DNA from: Kitasatospora atroaurantiaca
GTDB taxonomy: Bacteria; Actinomycetota; Actinomycetes; Streptomycetales; Streptomycetaceae
DNA length: 64,000 bases
Direction of reading: 5' to 3'
NCBI RefSeq assembly: GCF_007828955.1
Contig: NZ_VIVR01000001.1
Location: 5,394,001-5,458,000, forward strand
The position numbers and the translations under genes were made by a program. This document shows, in pieces, positions 8,355-17,137 of the stretch. The stretch's first letter is position 1, and each line of letters begins with the position of its first letter. Below the pieces are notes generated by a model. It was not told the origin of the DNA. It searched no databases and saw nothing but the letters and a program-made list of their open reading frames with translations.

Positions 8355-10022
8355 TCAGCTCGCCCCGGTGAGGGTGGCCGGACCGCCCCGGGCCCGGTGT
8401 GCCAGAGCCTGGAGGTCCTCGGCGTCGCAGCCCTGGGTGGTGCCGACCAGGTGGCCGTCGGGGCGGACCAGCAGGACGGTGTGCGGGCCGGCCTCGGGGT
8501 AGCTCTCGGCGACCAGGACCTCGGCGGGGACGGGGAGGGCGGCGGCCACCTCCGACAGCCGCGGCATCAGGCCCGCGCTCAGCCAGTGCTGGGAGGACCA
8601 GACCGTGGTGCCCGGGGCGACCAGCAGCAGGAGGAAGCCGGCGCCGAGGCGGGCGTGCAGGAAGTCCTTGGAGCCGTCGGTGGTGAGCACCGGGACATCG
8701 GCGACGAGCACGCCGGGTGCCGTCGGGGGGAGGCTCTCGGTGAGCGAGGTGGCCCGGGTCCCGCGCTGGACCGGTACCCGGGTGGGGACGCCGGAGGGCG
8801 CCGCCGGGTAGGCGGGGGCGCCGCCGAAGCGGCCGGTGCCGAGCTGGCCGTCCGCGAGGAGGACGGCGTGCTTGCGGAAGGAACCGGTGAGCAGGGAGCG
8901 GCGGGTCTGCTGCCAGCCCCGCAGCGGGCGGAGCAGGGGCATGGCCTGGTCGACCGCGCGCAGGCGGGCGCCGACCGCGCCGCGGCGCTCGGTCTCGTAG
9001 CCGTCGAGGAGGGAGCCGCCGGGCTGCGGGCCGCCGGCGTGGAGATGCCAGGCGAGGGCGAGGCGCCAGGAGAGGTTGTCGGCGTCGCGCAGGCCGTCGG
9101 CGAGGTTCTGCATGCCGAGGGCGCCGTGCAGGTGGGCGGCGTCGCCTGCCAGGAAGCAGCGGCCGCTGCGGAAGCGGGCGGCGAGGCGGTGCTGGGCGGT
9201 CTGGTCGGCGGCGGCGAGCAGCTCGTACGGGGGCAGCTCGTCGCACCAGCCGGTGAGGGTCGCCTTGACGCGGGCGAGGAGGGTGTCGCCGGTGACGATG
9301 CCGGGCCAGGTGGCGTGCGGGTCGACGGGGGTGGCGGGCGCCGGGCGGCCCGGAGGGAGCCGCCAGTCGAGGCGCCAGAGGCCGTCGGGCAGCGGGCGGG
9401 CGGAGGCTTCGCGGTCGCCGCGCCACGGGGGCTCGCGGTGCAGGCGCGCCTCGGTGAACGGCAGGTCGACCCGGATGGTGGCGACGGCGTGCCGGTCGAC
9501 GGCGGGGCGGCCGGGAAAGCGGATCTTGAGCAGCTTGCGGACGGTGGAGCGCGCTCCGTCGCAGCCGACCAGGTGGCTGCCGCGCCACCAGGTGGAGCTG
9601 CCGTCCTGGGTGTTGACGGTGCGGACGCTGACGCCGTCGCGGTCCTGCTCAAGTTCGGCCACCCGGGTGAGCGGGGTCAGCTGGATCAGGGGGGTGGCGG
9701 TGACGGCGTCGCGCAGGCCGCGCTGGAGGCGGTGCTGCGGGAGGTGCAGGACCGGGGTGTCGGCGAGCGGCAGCCGCAGGACCTCGGTGCGTCGGCGCCA
9801 GATGGTGAAGGCGTCCCAGCGGGCCGCGTCGGAGGCGGCGCGGGTGTAGCCGAGGCGGGTGAGGAACGCGGTCGTGTCGGTGGTCAGGACGACGCTGCGC
9901 GGCCCCTCGGGGCAGACACCCGTGCCTTCGTCCAGCACGATGCTCGGGACGTCGTGCCGGGCCAGGGCGAGCGCCAGGGCCAGGCCGACCGGCCCGGCCC
10001 CGACGATGATCACCGGGTCCAC
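8355..10022 (-). CDS. FAD-dependent aromatic-type monooxygenase
   Basis: Class A flavoprotein monooxygenase of the PheA/MhpA/UbiH type, 555 residues. The dinucleotide motif GAGPVG is at residues 8-13, the DG motif appears as VGCDGARSTVRK, and the second FAD motif GDAAHLHGALGMQNLADG begins at residue 293. The C-terminal thioredoxin-like portion is present. The start is GTG at 10022-10020 with GGAGG eight bases upstream. It is convergent with the RNase Y gene (27-base gap) and lies downstream of gluD on the same strand with a 110-base gap. The aromatic substrate is unknown and no partner pathway genes lie nearby. Confidence 0.88.
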   Translation of the reverse strand: MDPVIIVGAGPVGLALALALARHDVPSIVLDEGTGVCPEGPRSVVLTTDTTAFLTRLGYTRAASDAARWDAFTIWRRRTEVLRLPLADTPVLHLPQHRLQRGLRDAVTATPLIQLTPLTRVAELEQDRDGVSVRTVNTQDGSSTWWRGSHLVGCDGARSTVRKLLKIRFPGRPAVDRHAVATIRVDLPFTEARLHREPPWRGDREASARPLPDGLWRLDWRLPPGRPAPATPVDPHATWPGIVTGDTLLARVKATLTGWCDELPPYELLAAADQTAQHRLAARFRSGRCFLAGDAAHLHGALGMQNLADGLRDADNLSWRLALAWHLHAGGPQPGGSLLDGYETERRGAVGARLRAVDQAMPLLRPLRGWQQTRRSLLTGSFRKHAVLLADGQLGTGRFGGAPAYPAAPSGVPTRVPVQRGTRATSLTESLPPTAPGVLVADVPVLTTDGSKDFLHARLGAGFLLLLVAPGTTVWSSQHWLSAGLMPRLSEVAAALPVPAEVLVAESYPEAGPHTVLLVRPDGHLVGTTQGCDAEDLQALAHRARGGPATLTGAS

Positions 10023-10132
10023 GGCAGGGCCTCCGGGTGTACGGACAGAGCGGCCGATGCGGCGTCAGCTGCGGCGGGGGAGGTCCCTGGTGGTGTCACG
10101 AAGAGCAATGCAACAGATCACCTGCGTGTCCG

Positions 10133-11032
10133 TCAAGCAGCGGCAGGTGTGCGCCGGTTCGCGCCGCGGCGTCCGCGCGCCTCGATCCACTTGGCGAGCG
10201 CGGTGAGCAGCAGGCACATGCCGATGTAGATCGTGCCGATCACGATGACCACGGGGATGTACGGATACCCGTCCGCGGTGGACGTGTTGCTGGCGATCAG
10301 CTTCCCGGCGTACAGCAGCTCGGTGTACGTGATCACGAAGCCGAGCGAGGTGTCCTTGAGGGTGACGACCAGTTGGCCGATGATCGCGGGCAGCATGGAC
10401 CGGACGGCCTGCGGGACCAGGATGGTGAGCATGACCTGGGTCTTGCGCAGCCCGATCGCGTAGGCGGCCTCGCTCTGGCCACGGGGCACGGCGTTGACAC
10501 CGGAGCGGATGATCTCTGCCTGGACGGAGCCGTTGTACAGCGTCAGCCCGGTCACCAGGGCCCAGAAGGGCGAGGTGCCGAAGAGCGAGTGGTACAGCGC
10601 GAAGATCATGATCAGCAGCGGCATCGCGCGGAAGAACTGCACCACGGCGGTGGCGACGGCGCGGAGCGGCTTGTGGTCGGAGAGCCGGCCGGCGGCCAGG
10701 AGCGCGCCGAGGACGAGGGAGAGCAGCGCGGCCACGCCGAAGGCGGTCAGGGTGTCGAGGAGCCCGTCCACGATGCGCTGCTGGACCGCGGTGTACTGGA
10801 ACGGCTCCCACATGGCGGCCGAGAACTGCCCGGCGCTCGCCAGGCTGTCGTAGGCGTACCAGAGGAGGCCGGCGATGCCGAGAACGGAGAGGACGCCGAA
10901 GGCCCGGTACCGCGCCCTGGCGCGGGGGCCGGGGGTGTCGTACAGGACGCTGGAGCTCTTGCTCACCCGGGGGGTGCGCCCGGGCTCGTTACCGGAGAGC
11001 AGAGCGGTCAGGACGCTGGAGTCGCTGCTCAT
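10133..11032 (-). CDS. gluD: glutamate ABC transporter permease GluD
   Basis: Integral membrane subunit of a polar amino-acid importer (HisM/GlnP family), 299 residues. A cytoplasmic N-terminal stretch of about 40 residues precedes five or six membrane helices. The ABC-permease EAA loop reads EAAYAIGLRKTQVMLTILVPQA. The ATGA overlap with gluC (4 bases at 11029-11032) indicates translational coupling. Adjacent gluC, gluB and gluA complete the transporter. The order gluA-gluB-gluC-gluD is the one known for the glutamate system in Corynebacterium and Streptomyces. Confidence 0.93.
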   Translation of the reverse strand: MSSDSSVLTALLSGNEPGRTPRVSKSSSVLYDTPGPRARARYRAFGVLSVLGIAGLLWYAYDSLASAGQFSAAMWEPFQYTAVQQRIVDGLLDTLTAFGVAALLSLVLGALLAAGRLSDHKPLRAVATAVVQFFRAMPLLIMIFALYHSLFGTSPFWALVTGLTLYNGSVQAEIIRSGVNAVPRGQSEAAYAIGLRKTQVMLTILVPQAVRSMLPAIIGQLVVTLKDTSLGFVITYTELLYAGKLIASNTSTADGYPYIPVVIVIGTIYIGMCLLLTALAKWIEARGRRGANRRTPAAA

Positions 11033-11679
11033 CGGGCCACCTCCAGGCGGGTCTCCAGGTAGCGGAAGAGCAGGGCGACGGTGGCGCTGACGGCCAGGTA
11101 GGCGAGCGCCACCCAGAAGAAGATCGCGAAGATGGCGTACCCCCGGTCGGTCAGTGTCATCTGCGTGAAGTAGAGGTCGCTCACGCTGAACGCACCGGCG
11201 ATCGCAGAGTTCCTGGGCAGGGCGATGAAGATGCTGCTCATCGGCGACAGCACGGTACGGGCCGCCTGCGGGAGGATGATCAGGCGCAGGGTCTGGCCGA
11301 AGGTCATGCCGAGGCTGCGGGCGGCCTCCGCCTGGCCCATCGGGACGGTGTTGATGCCCGAGCGGAGGACCTCGCAGACGAAGCTGCCGGTGTACGCACT
11401 GAGCGCGATCACCGCGAAGGTGAAGTTGTCGAAGTGGACGTCGAGCCTGGGGAGGCCGAAGACCACCGCGAAGAACAGCACGGTCAGCGGGGTGTTGCGG
11501 AAGACGTTGACCCAGACGGTGCCGAAGGCGCGCAGCGCCGGCACCGGGGAGACCCGGAAGGCCGCCAGCAGGGTGCCTATCAGCAGGGCGAGCAGGGCGC
11601 TGATCGCGCTGAGCTCGACCGTCTGCAGAAAGCCGTCGCGGAACAGCGCGAAGTTGCCGTCCTCGAAGAGTATGCCCAT
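11029..11679 (-). CDS. gluC: glutamate ABC transporter permease GluC
   Basis: First permease of the glutamate importer, 216 residues, about five membrane helices. The EAA motif reads EAARSLGMTFGQTLRLIILPQAARTVL. ATG 11679 follows an AAAGGAGGG ribosome site. It overlaps gluD by four bases and follows gluB after 43 bases. It pairs with GluD to form the membrane channel. Confidence 0.93.
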   Translation of the reverse strand: MGILFEDGNFALFRDGFLQTVELSAISALLALLIGTLLAAFRVSPVPALRAFGTVWVNVFRNTPLTVLFFAVVFGLPRLDVHFDNFTFAVIALSAYTGSFVCEVLRSGINTVPMGQAEAARSLGMTFGQTLRLIILPQAARTVLSPMSSIFIALPRNSAIAGAFSVSDLYFTQMTLTDRGYAIFAIFFWVALAYLAVSATVALLFRYLETRLEVAR

Positions 11680-11722
11680 GCCGGCGGCCCTCCTTTCGAT
11701 CTAAGGGGCTGTCAGAGCCCGG

Positions 11723-12634
11723 TCAGTACCGTTCCAGGGCGGGGATCGCGGGGGCGGTTGCGCCGGAGAGGCCGAGGGTGGCGTCGTAGGCCTTCTTCCA
11801 GTCGCCGTTGTCCTCGTGGGCCTTGAGCGCGTCGCTGATCGCGTTACGGAGCACCTGGTCGTCCTTGTTCAGGCCGACGCCGTAGGGCTCCTTGGAGAAC
11901 GGCTTGCCGACGACCTTGGTCTTGCCGGCGTTCTTGGCGCCGTAGCCCATGAGGATCGCGTCGTCGGTGGTGACCGCGTCGATCTCGTTGGTCAGCAGCT
12001 TGTCCACGCACTGGGCGTAGGTGTCGTACTGGGTGACCTTCTTGTCCGCACCGACGTACGGCTGGATCTGCTTGACCGAGGTGGAACCGGTGACCGAGCA
12101 GACGTTCTTGCCCTTGAGAGAGTCCGGGCCGGTGATGTCGGTGTTGTCCTTGCGCACCAGCAGGTCCTGGCCGGCGACGAAGTACGGGCCGGCGAAGGAG
12201 ACGGACTCCTTGCGCTTGGGGTTGATGGTGTAGGTGCCGACGTAGTAGTCGATCTGGCCCTGGGAGATCGCGTTCTCACGGTTGGCCGAGACGACCGTCT
12301 TGAACTCGACCTGGCTGGGGTAGGAGAAGCCCAGGTCGGCGGCGATCATCTTGGCGATCTCGATGTCGAAGCCGTTGCGGGTGTTGGTCGACAGGTCCTC
12401 GAAGCCGAGGTAGGGCTGGTCGGCCTTGGCGCCGATGATCAGCTTGCCGCGCGACTTGGCGGCGGCCCACGTCTTCGAGCCGTCCAGCTTGACGTCCGTC
12501 TTCACCTGGTACGTCGGGAGCTTGGGGGCGTTGTCGCCGGCCGCGGCGTTCGGCGAGCCGTCCTTGCCGCAGGCGGCGACGGCGGTCAGCGCGAGCACGG
12601 ACAGTGCGGCGGCGATGGTGCGACGAGTCCTCAT
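11723..12634 (-). CDS. gluB: glutamate ABC transporter substrate-binding lipoprotein GluB
   Basis: Type 3 extracellular solute-binding protein, 303 residues. The signal peptide ends in a lipobox LTAVAAC, so Cys22 is probably lipidated. The mature protein has the SBP_bac_3 fold motifs GFDIEIAKMIAADLG and DITGPDSLKGKNVCSVTGS. ATG 12634 is chosen because it gives a standard lipoprotein signal; the longer in-frame extension to 12724 has none. GGAG lies about ten bases upstream. It sits between gluA and gluC in the operon. Confidence 0.94.
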   Translation of the reverse strand: MRTRRTIAAALSVLALTAVAACGKDGSPNAAAGDNAPKLPTYQVKTDVKLDGSKTWAAAKSRGKLIIGAKADQPYLGFEDLSTNTRNGFDIEIAKMIAADLGFSYPSQVEFKTVVSANRENAISQGQIDYYVGTYTINPKRKESVSFAGPYFVAGQDLLVRKDNTDITGPDSLKGKNVCSVTGSTSVKQIQPYVGADKKVTQYDTYAQCVDKLLTNEIDAVTTDDAILMGYGAKNAGKTKVVGKPFSKEPYGVGLNKDDQVLRNAISDALKAHEDNGDWKKAYDATLGLSGATAPAIPALERY

Positions 12635-12775
12635 GAGGGTTGCTCTCCTCGGTCTTGGCCACGGGTCAACCGGGCGCTGTGGGCTTGAAGTTCCGGGCGG
12701 GCGCAGTGCGGCCCGGCCGGGCACGTCAACGGGCTCGGCCGCCCGATCGGCTCTGACGCTAGATCAGTGAAGGCC

Positions 12776-13543
12776 TCAGTGGTGCAGGATCTTCGAAAGG
12801 AAGTCCTTCGCGCGGTCGCTGCTCGGCGCGGTGAAGAAGGCCTCGGGGGTGTTCTCCTCGACGATCCGGCCGTCCGCCATGAACAGCACGCGGTTGGCCG
12901 CGGAGCGGGCGAAGCCCATCTCGTGCGTGACCACCACCATCGTCATCCCCTCGGCGGCGAGTTGGCGCATCACCTCGAGGACCTCGTTGATCATCTCCGG
13001 GTCGAGGGCCGAGGTGGGCTCGTCGAAGAGCATCACCTTGGGGTTCATCGCCAGCGCACGGGCGATCGCCACGCGCTGCTGCTGGCCGCCGGAGAGCTGT
13101 GAGGGGACCTTGTCCGCCTGGGCGCCCACGCCGACCCGGTCGAGCAGGGCGCGGGCGGTCTTCTCGGCCTGGTCGCGAGCGACCTTACGGACCTTGATCT
13201 GGCCGAGCATCACATTCTCGAGCACGGTCTTGTGCGCGAAGAGGTTGAAGCTCTGGAACACCATCCCGACCTCGGCGCGCAGCCGGGCCAGTTCCTTGCC
13301 CTCGGCGGGCAGCGGGCGGCCGTCGATGGCTATGGAGCCGGAGTCGATGGTCTCCAGCCGGTTGATCGTGCGGCACAGCGTCGACTTGCCGGAACCTGAC
13401 GGGCCGATCAGCACCACGACCTCGCCCTGGGCGATGTCCAGGTTGATGTCCTGAAGCACGTGCAGCGCCCCGAAGTGCTTGTTGACACCGCTCAGTTTCA
13501 CCAGCGGAGCGGGCCGTGTGTCGCTGACGGTGGTCTCGGTCAT
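12776..13543 (-). CDS. gluA: glutamate ABC transporter ATPase GluA
   Basis: ATP-binding subunit that powers the GluBCD importer, 255 residues. Walker A GPSGSGKST, Q-loop VGMVFQSFNLF, signature LSGGQQQRVAIARAL, Walker B VMLFDEPTSALD and the H-loop VVVTHEMGF are complete. The start MTETTVSD at 13543 is preferred over in-frame codons back to 13663, which lack the family sequence. First gene of the operon, divergent from gluR; the 295-base intergenic region carries the palindrome at 13669-13690. A 141-base gap before gluB could hold an internal control signal, but I see none clearly. Confidence 0.95.
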   Translation of the reverse strand: MTETTVSDTRPAPLVKLSGVNKHFGALHVLQDINLDIAQGEVVVLIGPSGSGKSTLCRTINRLETIDSGSIAIDGRPLPAEGKELARLRAEVGMVFQSFNLFAHKTVLENVMLGQIKVRKVARDQAEKTARALLDRVGVGAQADKVPSQLSGGQQQRVAIARALAMNPKVMLFDEPTSALDPEMINEVLEVMRQLAAEGMTMVVVTHEMGFARSAANRVLFMADGRIVEENTPEAFFTAPSSDRAKDFLSKILHH

Positions 13544-13668
13544 CGCGCGCCTGGCTCCCTCGTGTGTGACCCGGGGGCGGACTCCTCCGGGCTGCAGTGC
13601 TGGTAGTGCTGGTGCCGGGGGCTGGAAGCCGGCGGAGCTCGCAGCCCCCGGTGGGCCGACCATAGAAG

Positions 13669-13690
13669 GGCTGACAATGTCACGTCAGCC
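13669..13690. promoter_or_regulatory. palindrome between gluA and gluR (possible operator)
   Basis: Perfect 7-base arms GGCTGAC and GTCAGCC separated by 8 bases, with a nested TGACA-A-TGTCA at 13672-13682. It lies in the region between the divergent gluA operon and gluR-gluK, 125 bases from the gluA start and 149 from gluR. A GluR site is an attractive guess, but the sequence alone does not show which protein binds. Confidence 0.5.
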
Positions 13691-13838
13691 GATCTGAGCG
13701 GAACTTGAGCATCACGATCCGGCCACGCGGCTCCGCCGGGCGGGTGTGATCCAGGGGGCGTGGTGACAGGACGGGCGGACTGGACAATACTCCGCAGGAC
13801 CAGGCCTGACTCATGGATCCGACGGAAAGGAGGCCGGG

Positions 13839-14561
13839 GTGCGTCTGCTGCTCGTCGAGGACGACGAAAGGGTCGCCGCGGCGTTGGTCGCCGTGCTGGG
13901 CCGGCACGGCTTCCAGGTCCGCCACGCCCGCAGCGGGCACGAGGCGCTCGATGCGCTGGTGCCCGACGGCAACGAGCCGTACCGGGTGGTGCTGCTCGAC
14001 CTCGGGCTGCCCGACCGGGACGGCTTCGAGGTGTGCAGCCGGATCCGTGCCCACAGCGGCGTCCCGGTGATCATGGTGACCGCGCGGGCCGACGTCCGCT
14101 CGCGCATCCACGGCCTCAACCTCGGCGCCGACGACTACGTCACCAAGCCGTACGACATGGGTGAGCTGCTCGCCCGGATCCACGCGGTGGCCCGCCGAGG
14201 ACTCGCCGCGGCGCCGGAGCCGACCGAGCAGCCGCCGGCGCCCGGTCCGCTGGAGGCGCGCGGCATCAGCATCGACCGCGAGCGCCGCCGGGTGACTGTG
14301 CACGGCCGAGACGTGCCGCTCACCCGCAAGGAGTTCGACCTGCTCGCGCTGCTCGCCCAGAGCCCCGGCGTGGTCTACCGGCGCGAGCAGATCTTCAGCG
14401 AGGTCTGGCGCAGCGGCTGGGAGGGCAACGGCCGCACGCTGGAGGTCCACATCGGCTCGCTGCGCACCAAGCTGGCGCTGCCGGGCCTGGTCGAGGCCGT
14501 GCGCGGGGTCGGGTACCGGCTGATCCCCGAGCAGCCCGCCGACACCGAACCGGGGCGCTGA
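13839..14561 (+). CDS. gluR: OmpR-family response regulator, GluR-like
   Basis: Two-component response regulator of 240 residues. The receiver domain has the acidic pair ED-D at residues 7-9, the phosphoacceptor Asp54 (VVLLDLGLPDRDG), VTARAD and KPYD (conserved Lys). A Pro-rich linker leads to a winged-helix DNA-binding domain (LTRKEFDLLALLAQSPGVVYRREQ, VHIGSLRTKL, VRGVGYRL). GTG 13839 follows AAAGGAGG. The histidine kinase follows after six bases. In Streptomyces coelicolor a kinase-regulator pair called GluR-GluK beside gluABCD controls glutamate uptake; the same arrangement here supports the name. Confidence 0.9.
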   Translation: MRLLLVEDDERVAAALVAVLGRHGFQVRHARSGHEALDALVPDGNEPYRVVLLDLGLPDRDGFEVCSRIRAHSGVPVIMVTARADVRSRIHGLNLGADDYVTKPYDMGELLARIHAVARRGLAAAPEPTEQPPAPGPLEARGISIDRERRRVTVHGRDVPLTRKEFDLLALLAQSPGVVYRREQIFSEVWRSGWEGNGRTLEVHIGSLRTKLALPGLVEAVRGVGYRLIPEQPADTEPGR

Positions 14562-14567
14562 CCGCTC

Positions 14568-15998
14568 GTGCGCAACCGCCTGCTCGGCATCCTGCTCTCC
14601 CTGATGGCCTGCGTGCTCGCGGCTCTCGGGGTGCCGCTGGCTGTCGCCGTGGCGGCCGCCGAGCAGAGCAAGGTGGTGGTCGACCGGATCGACGACGCGG
14701 CCCGCTTCGCTCAGGACATGCCCACCCAGGGCCGGCCGACGGCCGGTGCCGCGATGAAGGGCGACTCCACCCCGCTGCAGGGCGACACCAGCCGCCTGCA
14801 CGCCCTGACCACCGAGGCCGCCCGCTACCACGAGCTGTACGGCGTGCGGGTCGGGATCTTCCACCGGGACGGCAGCGCGGTGGCCATAGCGCCCGACAAC
14901 TGGCAGGTCCCGAGCGGCGGCTTCGGCTCGCAGGCCTTCCAGGAGGCGCTGGACGGGCGGCGCAGCCACAACCCGCCCCAGGTCTGGCCCTGGACGCCGG
15001 ACCGTACGCTCACCGTCGCCGCCCCGGTGGTCCGCGACGGCGACGTGATCGCCGTGGTGCTCACCGACTCCCCGACCGGACCGCTGCGCGCCAGGGTGCT
15101 GCACCGCTGGATGCTGCTCGGCGCGGGCGAGGTCCTCGCCATGATCGTCGCCATCCTGCTGGCGATCCGGCTCACCGGCTGGGTCCTGCGCCCCGTCCGG
15201 ACGCTGGACCGGGCCACCCACGACATCTCCACCGGCCGGATGAACGCCCGCGTTGCGGCCAGCGTCGGACCGCCCGAACTGCGCCGCCTGGCCCGCTCGT
15301 TCAACGACATGGCGGACAACGTGGTGCTCGCCATGGACCAGCAGCGGGCCTTCGTCGCGGACGCCTCGCACCAGTTGCGCAACCCCTTGGCCGCCCTGCT
15401 GCTGCGGGTCGAGCTGCTCGGTATGGAGCTCCCCGAGGGCCATGAGGAGGAGCTCGGCGGCGTCCGCGAGGAGGGCACCAGACTGGCGCGGGTGCTGGAC
15501 GACCTGCTCGGCCTGGCCACCGCCGAGCACGCCAGGCCCGAGCCCGAGTCCGTCGATCTCACCGCCCTGGTGCTCGCCCGGATCGACGCCTGGCGCCCGG
15601 TGGCCGAGCAGCGGGGGATCCGGCTCGACTGGGACGGGCCGCCGTCCGCGCTCGGGCTGGCCGACCCGATCGGCCTGGGGAGCGCGCTGGACGCCGTGCT
15701 CGACAACGCGCTCAAGTTCACCCCGGCCGGGGAGCACGTCCGGCTGGGCGTGGAGACGCGCAAGCGGGAGGTCACGGTGACGGTCGCCGACGCCGGGCCC
15801 GGCCTCACCGAGGAGGAACTGGCCCGGGTGGGCGACCGCTTCTGGCGCAGCCCCCGCCACCAGAACGTGGACGGCTCGGGCCTCGGCCTCTCGATCGCCC
15901 GCACCCTGCTGCTCGCAGGCGGAGGCTCCCTCGACTTCGCCCCCGTCGACCCGACCGGCCTCGCCGTCCACCTGACCGTGCCACGGCTCAAGAGCTGA
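14568..15998 (+). CDS. gluK: sensor histidine kinase, GluK-like
   Basis: Membrane sensor kinase of 476 residues. Helix 1 at about 5-31, an extracytoplasmic sensor domain of about 145 residues, helix 2 near 180-205, then HAMP (VLRPVRTLDRATHDIS), the dimerisation/phosphoacceptor domain with His268 in ASHQLRNPLAALLL, and the ATPase domain with the N box DNALKFTP, DAGPGLTEEEL and GSGLGLSIARTLL. GTG 14568. It is the partner of the regulator six bases upstream and, by context, the glutamate sensor of the gluABCD locus. The sensor domain shows no recognisable fold. Confidence 0.9.
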   Translation: MRNRLLGILLSLMACVLAALGVPLAVAVAAAEQSKVVVDRIDDAARFAQDMPTQGRPTAGAAMKGDSTPLQGDTSRLHALTTEAARYHELYGVRVGIFHRDGSAVAIAPDNWQVPSGGFGSQAFQEALDGRRSHNPPQVWPWTPDRTLTVAAPVVRDGDVIAVVLTDSPTGPLRARVLHRWMLLGAGEVLAMIVAILLAIRLTGWVLRPVRTLDRATHDISTGRMNARVAASVGPPELRRLARSFNDMADNVVLAMDQQRAFVADASHQLRNPLAALLLRVELLGMELPEGHEEELGGVREEGTRLARVLDDLLGLATAEHARPEPESVDLTALVLARIDAWRPVAEQRGIRLDWDGPPSALGLADPIGLGSALDAVLDNALKFTPAGEHVRLGVETRKREVTVTVADAGPGLTEEELARVGDRFWRSPRHQNVDGSGLGLSIARTLLLAGGGSLDFAPVDPTGLAVHLTVPRLKS

Positions 15999-16048
15999 CC
16001 CGCGCGCCCCTGGGGTTATCCCGCAGGACGCGTCTGGCTCCTGTGCCG

Positions 16049-17059
16049 CTACGGCTTCACGGAGGTGTAGTAGCGGCGGGCGCCCTCGTGGAGGGGGAGC
16101 GGGTCGGTGTAGACGGCCGTGCGGAGGTCCACCAGTTGGGCCGCGTGGACGCGGGCGCCGATCAGGTCGCGGCTGTCGATCACGGCCCGGGTCATGCCCT
16201 GCACCAGCAGCGGGTCGACGTCGTCGCGGGTGACCAGCAGGTTCGGGACGGCAAGGGTGGCCACCGCCGTAGCGATCGGGTGCGCCTGCGGGTACGCGTC
16301 GGCGGGGATGGTCGCGGCCCGGTACGCGTCGGTGCCGCCGCCCTCCCGAAGGTGGACCGCCTCGGCGAGGTCGCCCAGCGGCACGATCCGGATCGGGAAC
16401 TGCTCGGAGAGGTCGGTCAGCGCCGCGGTCGGCAGGCCGCCCGACCAGAAGAAGGCGTCCAGCTTCCCCGCGCGCAGCTGGTCGGCGGCGTCGCCGACGC
16501 CCAGCATCGAGGCGGTGACGTCCCGGTCCGGGTCCAGCCCGGCCAGCGCGAGCAGGCGCTTGGTCACCAGGTTCACGCCGGACTTGCTCTGGCCGACGCC
16601 GACCCGCAGACCCTTGAGGTCCGCCGCACGCTTGACCGGTGAGCCGGCCGGGACGACCAGCTGCAGGTAGTCGTCGTACAGCCGGGCGATCGCCCGCAGC
16701 CGGTCCTTGCCCGGCCCCGGGTAGGTGGCGACGGCGTCGGCGGTCGCTATCGCGAAGGAGTCCTGGCCGGAGGCCACCCGCTCCAGGTTGTCGACCGACC
16801 CCTGGGAGTTGTCGAGCCGCAGCCGGACCCCGGGCATCGAGGTGCCGAGGTACTCGCGCAGCAGCTGCCCGTACTTGTCGTACACCCCGCGCGGCACACC
16901 GGTGGCGAACCCGCTCTCGCCCTTGGGGTAGCCGGCGGTGTCGGGCGAGGAGAGCCACCAGCCGCCGAAAGCCCCGGCCACCAGCAGCAACGCGGCGGCC
17001 GCGCGGCAGAGTCTGCTGCGGGCCGCCGCGCGCAGCAGGGCGGTCGGGGCGGAAGTCAT
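16049..17059 (-). CDS. TAXI-family TRAP-type solute-binding protein
   Basis: 336-residue periplasmic-type binding protein of the TAXI (TRAP-associated extracytoplasmic immunogenic) family. An N-terminal hydrophobic segment (AAAALLLVAGAFGGWWL) serves as signal or anchor. Family segments include the GESGFATGVPRGVYDKYGQLL start, DSFAIATADAV, LKGLRVGVGQSKSGVNLVTKRLL, and DAFFWSGGLPTAALTDL. ATG 17059 is taken because it just precedes the basic signal region. It is convergent with gluK and divergent from miaB. No TRAP membrane subunit (4TM-12TM fusion) is in the window, so it is an orphan binding protein and may work as a sensor accessory rather than a transporter part. Confidence 0.87.
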   Translation of the reverse strand: MTSAPTALLRAAARSRLCRAAAALLLVAGAFGGWWLSSPDTAGYPKGESGFATGVPRGVYDKYGQLLREYLGTSMPGVRLRLDNSQGSVDNLERVASGQDSFAIATADAVATYPGPGKDRLRAIARLYDDYLQLVVPAGSPVKRAADLKGLRVGVGQSKSGVNLVTKRLLALAGLDPDRDVTASMLGVGDAADQLRAGKLDAFFWSGGLPTAALTDLSEQFPIRIVPLGDLAEAVHLREGGGTDAYRAATIPADAYPQAHPIATAVATLAVPNLLVTRDDVDPLLVQGMTRAVIDSRDLIGARVHAAQLVDLRTAVYTDPLPLHEGARRYYTSVKP

Positions 17060-17137
17060 GCGCTGGATACTGCCAGGCCCGGCCCTGGAACGGGAGAGGG
17101 TCACGGGTGCGGACCGTGGTCTCGTACTCTTGGGTCC

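Noticed and set aside
15999..16048. Half of the CAGGGGCGCG repeat between gluK and the TAXI gene
   Set aside because: Only one arm-like segment (GCGCGCCCCTGGGG) is present with no matching partner arm, so no hairpin is called.
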